The notes under the pieces are model-generated. The model was not told the origin of the DNA, searched no databases, and worked only from the letters and a program-made list of their open reading frames with translations. This document shows positions 52,654 through 63,479 of a stretch of 64,000 nt of DNA, piece after piece. The stretch is from the NCBI GenBank assembly GCA_907165275.2, contig CAJRBF020000001.1, positions 1,426,001 to 1,490,000 on the forward strand, given 5' to 3'. Both the position numbers and the translations under genes were made by a program. The stretch's first letter is position 1. Each line of letters opens with the position of its first letter. The DNA comes from Zygaena filipendulae (lineage: Eukaryota; Arthropoda; Insecta; Lepidoptera; Zygaenidae).

Positions 52654-54018
52654 ATTTCATTTAAATAATTATAATTTACAATTAATAAATTAATAAAATT
52701 CATAAATTAAAAATTATTTTAAATATTTGATCCTTTCGTACTAAAATATTTTATTTATTTAAAGATAGAAACCAACCTGGCTTACACCGGTTTGAACTCA
52801 GATCATGTAAGATTTCAATGATCGAACAGATCAAAATTTTAAACTTTTGCATTTAAATTTTATCTTAATCCAACATCGAGGTCGCAAACTCTTTTTCCTA
52901 TATGAACTAAAAAAAAAATTACGCTGTTATCCCCAAGGTAATTTTTTCTTTTAATCAATAATAATGGATCATTTAATCACTTATCTATGTAATAATTATA
53001 AAAAAGTTATTTTAATTTTTTTATCACCCCAACAAAATATAACAAAAAATTTTAATTAAATTCTCAAATATAACTTAAAAATTATTCACTATATAAAACT
53101 CTATGGGGTCTTCTCGTCTTTTAAATTTATTTTTACTTTTTAATAAAAAAATTAAATTTTACAAATAATTAAGAAACAGCTTATATTTCATCCAATCATT
53201 CATACAAGTCACCAATTAAGAGACTAATGATTATGCTACCTTTGTACAGTCAAAATACTGCAGCCCTTTAATATTAATCAGTGGGCAGATTAGACTTTAA
53301 ATTATTAACAAAAAGACATGTTTTTGATAAACAGGTGAATATAATTAATTTAAATTTGCCGAATTCTTTTTAATTAACTTTAAATATAAATTTATATTTT
53401 AATTAAATTATTTACTTATATACTAATTTTATCATTATAACTAAAAATATATTATTAATTATTTTTTTTTTTATAAAAAATTAAAGATTATTTGAAATTT
53501 TTATTTTAATAAAATTATTTATAACAAATTGAAATTTATTAAACAATATAACTTATAAAGTTTTTAATAATTATTAAAATACTTATAAAAATTGATTTTA
53601 AAGCTTATCCCTTAAAATATAAAAATTTTAAATTAAATAATTAAATAAAAAATTATTTAATTTTTAAAATTCTAAATTAAATTTATTTGTAAAAACCTAG
53701 ATATCTTAAAAAACGATTAACATTTCATTTCAATTAAATTATTAAAAATATTTATGAAACAATAAATTTATTAATTTAATAACTCTTTCTAATTCGAGAA
53801 ATTTTTTAATAAAAATTTTTATTAATAAACTCTGATACACAAGATACAATAAATTAAATTTACTTTATAAAAAATAAATTTTCAATTATTTCAAATTTCT
53901 TTCACAATACTTATTAACTATAAATTTTTTAATTATTTCTATAAAATATACTAAAACAAACTAAATTTTAATTAAAAATTATTTTATTATTAAATTAATA
54001 ATTAATTTTTTAATTAAT
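52654..54018 (-). rRNA. rrnL: NUMT copy of mitochondrial 16S rRNA
   Basis: Conserved large-subunit blocks on the minus strand: the peptidyl-transferase area (52780-52960, with GATCTGTTCGATC and TTACGCTGTTATCCC in plus-strand reading) and the GTACAGTC region near 53245. Length of about 1365 bp is normal for an insect rrnL, so it looks complete. Bounded by trnL1 and trnV. Confidence 0.88.
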
Positions 54019-54085
54019 CAAATTAAATGAAATAAATCAATTTATTTTCAATGTAAATGAAATATTTTTAATAAACTTTAATTTG
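54019..54085 (-). tRNA. trnV: NUMT copy of mitochondrial trnV(TAC)
   Basis: Acceptor CAAATTAA/TTTAATTTG and anticodon arm TTTCATT-TACATTG around TAC, on the minus strand between the two rRNAs. Confidence 0.75.
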
Positions 54086-54904
54086 ATCTTTCTAGAAACA
54101 CTTTCCAGTACCTCTACTTTGTTACGACTTATTTCAATTTATTAATGAAAGCGACGGGCAATATGTACATATTTTAATTTAAAATCATTTTAATAAAATT
54201 AATAAAATTACATTTAAATCCAATTTCAATTAATTATTACAAATTAAAATCCAAAAATAAATCTTATTGTAATCCATCATATTCTTAATTATAATCTGCA
54301 TCTTGATCTGATTTAATTTTTTATAAAAATTTTAAAATATTATATTTATTTAAAAATATTTTTTTAACAACGATATACAAAATTAAAAATTAAGTAAATT
54401 TAATCGTGGATTATCAATTATTAGACAGATTCCTCTAAATGAACTAAAATACCGCCAAATTATTTAAGTTTCTATAAAAAATTATATACTATTTTAAGAT
54501 TATTAATTTAAATTTTTATAGTAGGGTATCTAATCCTAGTTTTTTATAAAATTTATTAATATAATAAAAATAAATAAATTTTATTGAAATTAAAATTTCA
54601 CTTTATAATTTAAAATTTAAATTATTAATTTAAAACATTTATTTATTAAACCCTAAAAAAATTCAATTTAATTTTTGTGTAACCGCAACTGCTGGCACAA
54701 AATTTGTTATTAATTTTAATATTATTAAATCTTAATTTCTTAAATTTTTAATATTAATTACTACAAATAATTATATTAATTTTTTTCTAACAAATTAATA
54801 ATTCACTAAAATATATATGTAAAAATTTTATTCTAATCCGTTACAAAATATAATTACAAATACAAATTTACAAATAATAATTTATCAATTTCAATTTACG
54901 ACAA
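54086..54904 (-). rRNA. rrnS: NUMT copy of mitochondrial 12S rRNA
   Basis: The 3' end of the small-subunit rRNA (plus-strand reading TTTCCAGTACCTCTACTTTG) lies at the left, with conserved blocks ACGGGCAATATGTACAT (54153) and GTAACCGCAACTGCTGGCAC (54679). The 5' end is next to the inserted LINE fragment; its exact limit is uncertain. Confidence 0.85.
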
Positions 54905-55224
54905 AAAAAAAAGTCACTCAAAAATACCGCCCCGGGTCATACCAGCAGCAAAGGTGCCCATGACTCGCTGCATTACCGCGTTGAATGGCAATGGACAACC
55001 TTTGCGCCAGGTAGGAGCCGGAGCGGGCGTCAAAACCTCTCTCTCTGAGTCTGCGACCGATTTCGGAGACAAACGTCAATGCCTCTGACCCCCAGCAACC
55101 CGTTGTCTCAAACGCCAGCGGGACAAAGTAATAATTGCCCCCCAGAGCCGCGTATTTAGATATTTTTATGCCGGCTGCCGATTCCGCGGCTGCACCAGCT
55201 GAGCGCATTGTACGTATTGTATGT
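54905..55224 (-). mobile_element. LINE 3' fragment with poly(A), in NUMT
   Basis: On the minus strand, a 96-codon ORF (54918-55208) ends with poly(A) at about 54905. The protein (FVPLAFETTGCWGSEALTFV, AQRLSIAIQRGNAAS) resembles a C-terminal segment seen in some LINE polyproteins. A 5'-truncated retroposon of about 0.3 kb fits. It is GC-rich against the AT-rich mitochondrial DNA. Target duplications are not clear. Confidence 0.55.
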
Positions 55225-55400
55225 AAAATAAATTTATATTAAATTTTTTAAACCATAAAAAAATTATTTATAAATCATATTTTTAATATAGATTTTTTTT
55301 ATATTAAATATTTATTATAAATTATTAAATTTTAATTATTTCTTTTTTTTTCTTATTTATAATATATATTAAATAATTTAAATAAATATAAATCAATATA
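55225..55400. other. NUMT copy of mitochondrial A+T region, left part
   Basis: Almost pure A/T with ATAGA followed by poly(T) near 55297, the conserved lepidopteran motif close to rrnS. It continues at 56986 after the mariner-like element. Confidence 0.7.
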
Positions 55401-56985
55401 CAGAATGTTGTTTTGGTCAGCAACGCGCGTAACGGAGGTAGTAATATAACTAATATGGGTTCTAAAAAAAATATAAAAAAAAAAAATTTTTATAATTCGG
55501 AACATTATTTAAAAGAAAATCTCTGCACAAGATATCTAAAAATGTTTACATTAAATGGTAATTGGTAAAGCCTCAGCGCGTAGACTAGAGCTACGACATC
55601 TACGCGCTACGAGCAGCTACATCGCGCGTCGCGTCGTCGCCGGTACCTACTTAGGTAGGTACCTACTTTTGCACAAACGTTTTACCTATTTAGATCACGG
55701 TAAGTAAACAACACATTTTAGACTCTCTTTCCCTCCATACTTTACTGGGCTTAGGACCGGCAAAGGAACTGAATAATTTAGAAATTATTAAATTAGAAAT
55801 GACATTTTTATCCATTAATAATATCCATTAAAGTTCTATGGCGCTGTTATTAAGTACCTTTGGCGTATTTAAAAAGGTGAACGAACTTATTTACAATCAT
55901 TAAACGTGATTTACAAATTATTGATTACACATAACACGAAGTCTTCTAAAAGTTTTTTTTATTTACACTGATTTTACGTTAACGGTTTATCTGTTCAGTG
56001 TCTACCGCGTTGCGCGATGCACACAGAAGCACGACATCGCAAATTGTCTTTTAATCACGATAAAACAGTTTCATTCTTCGTAATCACTTCTAAAGCGTTC
56101 AGTATCTCTTGTTTTAATGTGTCGGCGTATTCGTCATGCGTACCACTTTACGTCACCCCACAAATAAAAGTCCAATTGAGTTAGATCGGGTGAACGTGGT
56201 GGCCACGGTATGGGTCCACCTCTTCCTATCCAACGATCACCAAACTCCGATGTTAAATGGTCAATGCCAAAGCTTCGCCCAGCATCCCAGGTAGGTATTC
56301 GCGCGCGGCTGCGCACGAAAGTAGGTATTCAAGGACTGCATCTTGAACATTAACAGGGAGCCCAGATTGACCTCTACCTGTTGTGTGACGAGGTGTAGCG
56401 AATGTTACCCATTCCCTGAGACTAAAAACAACAGTCCTTATGGTGTAACGAGTTTCACTTGGACGAGTTGAAAACGTCGCACTCCACTCGGCCACACTAT
56501 TCGCTTCATCTTCGCTATTACTAAATACTCAATAAATCGTAAATTTCACTATTGGTTAATCCTGCGAACGACCGAGCCATTTTAGCATAGAAACAACGCA
56601 CGCGCAATAGCCGCGGCTGTGGGAGGCAGACTGGCTGGCGCCTGGCGCTGGCCGCTGGCGCTAGCGCCGGCGGGCGGGGGTGGCACATCGCCGCGCCCCC
56701 CGGCCCCCGCCGCCCGCCCGCCCCGCCGCATTCGCCCGCGTTCCCACCGAGGCGGGGTGTATGTAGGTACTATGTACGTAGGTACTATTGCATGCCATAT
56801 GATGCGCGCCGCGCCGCGCGGTCAACGACCGGTAGCGTAGGCTCGCCCGCTTGTATAAACAAAATAAATAATTTTTTCGGATTTTCCTTGAAAAAATAAT
56901 TATTTTTTTTTATATTTTTTTTGACATCAGTATCGTTAGTACAACCACCTCTGTGACGGGCGTTGTTGACCAAAACAACAGCTTG
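55401..56985 (-). mobile_element. Mariner-like DNA transposon, decayed
   Basis: Terminal inverted repeats of about 40 bp with mismatches: left CAGAATGTTGTTTTGGTCAG against right, reversed, CAAGCTGTTGTTTTGGTCAA. TA flanks both ends (55399-55400 and 56986-56987). It contains a GC-rich stretch (about 56606-56760) that stands out from the element. It inserted in the A+T region of the NUMT. Confidence 0.8.
56134..56590 (-). pseudogene. Mariner-like transposase remnant
   Basis: From a methionine near 56580 (MARSFAGLTNSEIYDLL) through a broken N-terminal DNA-binding part (TGRGQSGLPVNVQDAVLEYL) to the end of the catalytic domain (WIGRGGPIPWPPRSPDLTQL, DFYLWGDVK), which includes the third catalytic Asp. 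The middle of the catalytic domain, with the first two Asp, is deleted. Several frame changes. Not functional. Confidence 0.7.
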
Positions 56986-57084
56986 TATATTAATTTATAT
57001 AATAATTAATTATTAATTATATTAATATATTAATAATATAATATAAGGAAATATTTATATATTATAATTATATATATATATATA
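56986..57084. other. NUMT A+T region, right part, ending in (TA)n
   Basis: Nearly pure A/T; the final TATATATATATA is the insertion point of the family-X LTR. No further mitochondrial genes are seen to the right. Confidence 0.6.
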
Positions 57085-57968
57085 TGTCGGAGGAAGTAGT
57101 TTGAAACGAGTTGATTGTTTATTTTATAACCAAAAGTACTTTGCCATTATGTAAATCTTATTATTTTCTAACAATCATTGTATTGTATTTAGTAACACGT
57201 CATACACGTCCGATCAGAGATTGTATTTACAGTATCACGTCATTTAAATATCCATTGAGAGCAGAGGACTAGCCTAGAGCAGGGTCGAGGCGCGATCTTA
57301 ACGTTGCCCGGAGAGGGGTTACTATAAGAAGGATGGTGTGAGATCGAGGAGGATCTCACCTCTCGGATGTTCGAGCGGGCGGATGCGTCGGACCACGAGC
57401 ACATCCGTGGTCTGGCCCCCCTCCACGCCCGTCCACCCGAGGGGAGGCGATATCCGCGCGAGCTTATCGCTCGCGATGACGAGCCAACGCAGCCCACCTA
57501 GCTTGGCTGACGGAGCCTGGACGCCGCCCTGACGGGCGGCGTCGGCTCCGCCCCGACGATCCACGCGGTCTGTAGACCGCCCCCCAGTTCCTGTCCGTAG
57601 TGGCGGACAGCGTGGGATCGCCCACTGCAGGGGGCTCTGCCCCGACGCAGACACCTCTGCTGCCTCCCCTTCGGGGAGGCAGCAAGAGAAGGCTTCGACG
57701 AGGAGGATCATTATTGTGGGAATTACGTTGCGTTGGGCTAAGTTAGATCTGTGTCGCGAACCTGCTGCTCGGATATAAATTCTTTAATAATGTTTTGTTA
57801 ATAATTAATATCATAGTAAATTATTAGATTGTTGTGTTAAATAAATAAAACAATAATATACAGTGAATATCTTGATTTGTGCTTGCATTGAACCCCGATA
57901 ACGTCCACAAGATCAGTAATTAGCATCAGTAATTATAAAATAACTAAGTAAATGGTTATTCTCCGACA
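57085..57968 (+). repeat. Family-X LTR, copy X2 (5' LTR)
   Basis: TGTCGGAGGAAG...TTCTCCGACA, preceded by (TA)n and followed by TCAGAAGTGGGATTAATATG, similar to the start of the family-Y internal region. It carries the 343-bp hairpin-rich insertion and lacks the 175 bp seen in X1. Internal sequence is on its right, so it is a 5' LTR from a different insertion than X1. Confidence 0.75.
57356..57698. mobile_element. 343-bp GC-rich hairpin-array insertion
   Basis: Absent from copy X1. Flanked by a perfect 11-bp duplication CGAGGAGGATC (57345-57355 and 57699-57709). At least eight hairpins follow one another. Strong ones are at 57391-57412, 57457-57475, 57511-57550 (17 pairs with a 2-nt bulge), 57565-57580, 57591-57610, 57612-57625, 57631-57643 and 57658-57684 (12 perfect pairs, loop TTC). 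No poly(A), no terminal inverted repeat, no recognised protein. The long ORFs on both strands reflect base composition. Confidence 0.85.
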
Positions 57969-58637
57969 TCAGAAGTGGGATTAATATGCAGGCAAATAAA
58001 TCGAGGTATATAATGGAGAACGTATCATATTCAACTGCCTCCGTCAAAAACATTTTGTTGACTAAATACGAACTGAAGCATGAAGACATTGACGTCCGAG
58101 CGGTTCGTGAGTCGCGACATACAGGGAAGTAATATTTATTTATTTTTTTAATTTTTCCTATACTTATTGTTGGTGCCCATTAGAGATTGAGTCGGAACAT
58201 GTTTATTTTCTTGCTAGCTATTCCTATCATAAATTTACACAGGAAAAACCGAACCATGACTGGAACGCTGTTTTTTTTAATTTTCTGTAGAAATAACTAC
58301 TAGAAATTATGGTATTTTCATATTATTTTCATGTAGTAAGCGAAATTTTGAAGAGATAAAGATCGATGCAAATACAACGCAAGAAGGCAACCGTCTTAAA
58401 TTTAGTCTTTGATAAAATGTTACGTTTGTAGAAAATTTTGTCATAGGTCCCTTGAATTTTTTCAGTCGTACGTGAGTTGTGCGTGACCGTGACGCGATTT
58501 AAATCTAGTGCCGATGGTGATTTATCCCGATGATGTTCGAAAAAAAAAAAGTGGTCAGCAGTAAGCAGCAGCAAATAACAGTTGCGACATCCCCCGTCAT
58601 GAAAGGAGTGGAAATATGATATTTGGTGTAACCCTAT
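57969..58637 (+). mobile_element. 5' internal region of family-X element
   Basis: Follows the 5' LTR. It starts with the conserved TCAGAAGTGGGAT, then a short open stretch (from 57984) that I cannot match to a gag protein, then AT-rich DNA. It is interrupted by the reversed 2.7-kb LTR at 58638; the family-X interior may continue after 61320. Confidence 0.5.
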
Positions 58638-61320
58638 TGTAACTTACCCCCCCTCGCGCGACTTCCTCCGATCTACTTCTTACTACGATGATCTCTAATT
58701 TGGCCTGATTGTCTAGTGGTTAGGACTCTAACTTCGTTGTGTGCAGTAACCTATGATCCTTTTAGGTTGAGATTGAACTATCGTCTTAGTATTTGCATCA
58801 TAGTTTTTAGTTTGGTAAGGTTAATAGCTAAGATTCTAAAGTTAATACATGAACGATCTCTAATTTATGCTTAGCGAATACACGGACGGTTTTAGATTAG
58901 TACACGGACGAATCCCTATTTTTATTGCTTTCGTGCGACCTCTTTCCTAACTTTAGGTGGATGATCTATTTTTAATCTATTTATGTGGATGATCTAGTTT
59001 TGTTAGTTTGTTTGTGACGACCTGCCTCCCTAACATTATATCGATGCCCTATTTTATTAGTTTGTTTTCCGGCCTAATCTATTGGCTTGTAGGCTAAGTT
59101 TGAATAATCTTGACCCTTATGTTTGTCTATCCCTACAGTCTGTTTTAGTTTGTGTCTGTCGGTTTAACCCCGGTCAACATCTCGTCAAAAGCTACCATTC
59201 CTGGCTCAGATGGCTCAGACATTGCCAGGACGCATAAATATATTTAATAAACCACCCAGACGATTCTATTCCAAGGTCGACCAGATTTTGTCTCCTCAGC
59301 ATGACGCAAGCATTGGCCACAGGAACCTCAAGTACTACGTGAAATGATTGTTGGCACTGCAACCAATCCCGACGTCAAACCGAAGGTAAGGCTTCCAGTT
59401 AATACATAAGTATTCGCCGGAAGGTGGTATAGCCCCTCCTGCGCTATTCCACGGTGATGACCATCCAGCACAATGCCTTCGTCACCTCCCCCAACCTGTT
59501 TCACAAGGTAGAGGATCATTCTAGATAGTTACATCTAAGATCATTCACCAGCGTCCGTTTCAGGAATCCAGTGAGGAGACTGTACGTCCCCAGTCCGAAG
59601 ACTACCGCCGCGTTGGAGCCATGGTGAGCCCTTGAATATGTGCCAGCCCGAAGACCAGGGTTGGGTGGGACCACCACAAACCAAACCCCAGCACAGTGAT
59701 CCAAAATTGTATGTGTGTGTTGTCGGAGACCAATCTCTCCCTGGAACCTGGAACTTCAGCTGATGAACTCTCTGTCATACTGCAAGCAGTGAGGCCGTAG
59801 CCTAGCCGTAGCTGTAGAGTTGAATGGCTCTCTCTCCCCTGTGAACCCACTCGGGCATCCAACTCGTTCTGCCACATCAGAACATTGGCAAGCACATCGT
59901 GTTGAAAAACACAAAGGTTGCCGAGAATCTAGCGTCAGCGACGAGGTCGCCAACAGCCGATCCCCCAGCCTCTGCACAACGGTCTCGATTGCAAAGCGCA
60001 GGGACCTACGTAAGCATACATGTGGTTGCGAGTCACAGTAGCTCCAGTCTGTCTCCGCAGCCAGCAATCGAGCCACAGAGCGCATTGGCCCATCAGTAAT
60101 GTTTATAATAAAAAGAAAGGTAAAACAGAAAGAAGAGCGAACAACCCTTCCCTGGTGTAGGAGAGGGCCGGCATCTCCAGTCAGCCGCATCGGTGATATG
60201 TAGATTGAATAACACGGAAGGCGTTGTTATTCAAGGTAAGGTACAAGGCGCACAACGAAACTCGTCACGGCGCAGATGACTCAAGGCGCGGATTTTTACC
60301 CATCTACGCCATCATACGCTCGCGACGTGCAATGTCCAACCGTTCAAGATTAGAGTTCCGTTTGCTTCGAGCCTATTTGGTACTGTGATTTGAAGATCCT
60401 TCCTCGTGACTAATGTTTTCAGGTCTACGCTCGAGATATCCTAACGGACGTCAAGTGCACTGACAGACCTTCGCACAAAAACATTAAACCACTCTGCGCT
60501 ATCGCTCGCTCAACAAGACTATTCGTAACGAACCGTCTTTTGTAATGATAAAATCAATACAACTATTCCACTCAAAGCATCTCGTTCACGAAACACATCG
60601 GCCCACATACGCTTTCATGCGACCACCAAGTATCACAATCGCGCATGCTCGCCTCTGCACAACGCAATCAGGACACAATGCGTAATGACGAAACTTCCAG
60701 GTCGCGTGTACGAATCCTTGCACAAACCGATAAATCGTTCTGCGCGCAGACCGCTCGACCACGACGTACTTTGCATGAATATTATTTATTAAAAAATTTG
60801 TATGAGAAAATAAATTTTATGTTTGATAAATGTGCAATAATATTATATTTATTGTCCCTTAGACGTTCCCTCCCCAGCGCATTCGTTTATTATTACACTA
60901 TTATCAATTTACTTTCCCAACAAACTTTTGTCGTCAGGACATTTTTTACCTCCGTATTCCCCGTAGATATACGGCTCGTGGATACTGGCGGTGCGTTCAG
61001 CCCTGTATTCCGAGACGCCTGCATGGGGGGATTCGCGTTTTCTAACTTGCTCCTATACTCTCGAAATTCAATATACATTTGGTATTCCCTAATACAAGCA
61101 CTTTCCTTCATATAATATTTTGTTCTAACTTCTTTAGTTTAGGAGTTATTATTGATAAACGTACTAAAACTTGTTTTCGATGTTATTTGAACCGCAATGT
61201 CCTCTAATATGTTTTAAATGTAATTTTATAGGTGTATTTTATTATATTCTATACTTTAATAATTATTTAAGATTTTAATTATAACCAAAAAAAATTTGTA
61301 GGACCTTATGGGTCGTCACA
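58638..61320 (-). repeat. 2.7-kb LTR, copy D (solo LTR, reversed)
   Basis: 2683 bp in reverse orientation, with a perfect CTAT duplication (58634-58637 and 61321-61324). No adjoining internal sequence, so it is a solo LTR. It lacks a short segment around 59090 present in copies A and B. Confidence 0.85.
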
Positions 61321-61324
61321 CTAT

Positions 61325-63151
61325 CATCGGTGCCCGGATCACACGATTTGGTGAGCAGTATTCATTTTGGTTTGATTCTAGTGCTGATTGTCTCCTTATT
61401 AAAGAGACCTATCTAATTTAAACTTGTTAAAGAAGTACCTACAATATCTTAAATATTGTGTGATTTGAAAGTTTTATCCCAGGTATCAAACGATAAATTT
61501 CTAGCTGCAAGACCGAAATTGGAAACGAACTAAGGTTAACCGAAACAATTTCATTCCAAATAAAAAAATAAATAAATATGGCCCTCCCAGAGTAAAAATG
61601 CTCAATATTAGTCCTTATTAATGGTAGTTAGAACACTTAATACGTTACAGTCGGGTAAAGTATGGGTTGGGTAAGAGTATGGAAGAAAAAAAAAGGGTCA
61701 CTGTTTAAGTATCGATTCAAAAGCTACGTAACAAATGATAACAAAAAAACTGTTTTTGTTATTGATAATTCAATGAATATTGATGAATACCTACTGTGGA
61801 TGGATATTATAATGTTCAATCTAATTAGTATAGTATTACGAAATTTAACGTCGATTAATGATATGAAGACAAAAACTGGACTACAAAACTGTCTGTTTAT
61901 CTATATTCTGATTTTTTTTGGCCTAATTATGTTTAAACCTTTATTGAAAGAAAGTCAGTCACATGCTTTTTGATGGTGGTGATGTTCTGCAGACTTTGGC
62001 TGCTTCATTATTGTTGTAAGTTATTGTAATCCGAGGCAGGAACTAAATAAGACATGAATAATATTTGATAATTTTATTATTTGTGATTGAAGTTTTGACA
62101 AAATTGATAGGGACAGTTTCGTTGTATATCTTAGAAAAGAATGATGTTGTATGTCGAAGTCATAGAAAATAAAATTACCTACTGCGTGATCGAATCAATG
62201 TTGAATTCTTGAATAATCTTCTTTTGTTTAACATGTAATATTTTATCTTCTTTTATTCGTGAGGAAGAAAGAGATTCGAAATTTATGATTTTAATTATAT
62301 TTCAAAGATTGAACTAGAATGTAAGTGAGACTACTGATGCAGCCGTTTCTTAATAAAGACAGTGAATAATCTCATAATCTAACACAAATAGTGACGATTT
62401 CCGTAACTACAAGGCTCAGGGGTTCATATTGATACGTATTTCAAGCTCTTTTATTATATAACCATATTGTTATACAAAAAGTACTGAACATTTTTTAATT
62501 GTATCATCCAAGTTCGAAATTGACTACTTCGTGGTTTATAACTAAAATATCAGTCGTGTGTGTCTATGTCTGTTTTAAATATGTGATATACAACGTGGTA
62601 GCTACATACACTGTATGTAGGTTACCTGAATGATGTGGTGGCTATTGGGTGTCTAAGCGAGGCGAGGCGAGGTGGCCATTTAGATGATGTCTATGAAGAA
62701 TGAATGATGGATTGTCTATGAAGGCGAGGTGGCCTTAGATGACGATGCTATAGTTTGATGAAAAGGCGAGGTGGCCTTAGGTAGTAACCAGAGGGGTGGC
62801 ACTTTACATGAGGAGATCCAAATAACAATATGGAATTTACTAAAATTCTGTTCTCATGAGTAATGAATTAGTTGACTCTTTGTTTTGTTTTGTTAGGAAA
62901 TCTATCAAGCATAACCGTAATATTATGTCAACAAGTATAACGTTTCGAGGCTCATGCTATCGCAAGCTCTTGAGTTACAGACATTAATTGGGTCAAAACT
63001 TTTTCTTACTCAGTGTTAAGTATGCGTAAAGAATGTATATCAAAGTCTTTGTTATTTTAATTTTGAATAGGTAATTTATTGTTTTCCTTCAAGCATTGTA
63101 TTGTTAGTATTTCGTGAAAGTGTGTACTTGATATTAGTAAACATTTATTTT
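61325..63151. other. Unassigned AT-rich region
   Basis: May include more of the family-X interior at its left. The longest ORF (61662-61973, 103 codons) has no recognisable domain. AGGCGAGGTGGCC recurs at about 62665, 62722 and 62763. No RNA gene or coding region is supported. Confidence 0.4.
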
Positions 63152-63470
63152 ATGAGACCGTGCACTTGATAGGTGTAACTAGTAAACATTCCCGATGAAG
63201 CTAATTTTTTTTTTGTTTGTTCTAAAAACTCTTCATTACACAATAATTGACAAATGTTATTTAACTTGGATAGGAAGTTAAACCATTTCCCAGGCTTAAC
63301 CTTGATGAACGTTATTGTACATCTGTTGTAACAAATAAATTAAAATAACAGTATGAAAGGGGTATGTGTATTAGAAATGACTATACATGTGAAACATATT
63401 CATTGGGAGTATATGGGTTGTGGATACTTTAACTTACGTAACGTACCTACGTGCATACTTACAACTTACG
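63152..63470 (+). repeat. Repeat shared with 6699-7020, LINE 5' UTR candidate
   Basis: GACCGTGCACTTGATAGG to CATACTTACAAC, differing from the other copy by a few substitutions and small indels. It ends just before the ORF1 start codon, which suggests it is the LINE leader. Confidence 0.6.
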
Positions 63471-63479
63471 ACTTTCGAA

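Noticed and set aside
57322..57711. 129-codon and overlapping ORFs in the hairpin insert
   Set aside because: Open on both strands because the DNA is GC-rich and palindromic; no recognisable domain.
9434..57968. X1 and X2 as the two LTRs of one element
   Set aside because: Both outer (TA)n flanks and interiors face the wrong way: X1 has interior on its left, X2 on its right. They must be separate insertions.
61662..61973. 103-codon ORF
   Set aside because: AT-rich, hydrophobic, no motif; consistent with chance.
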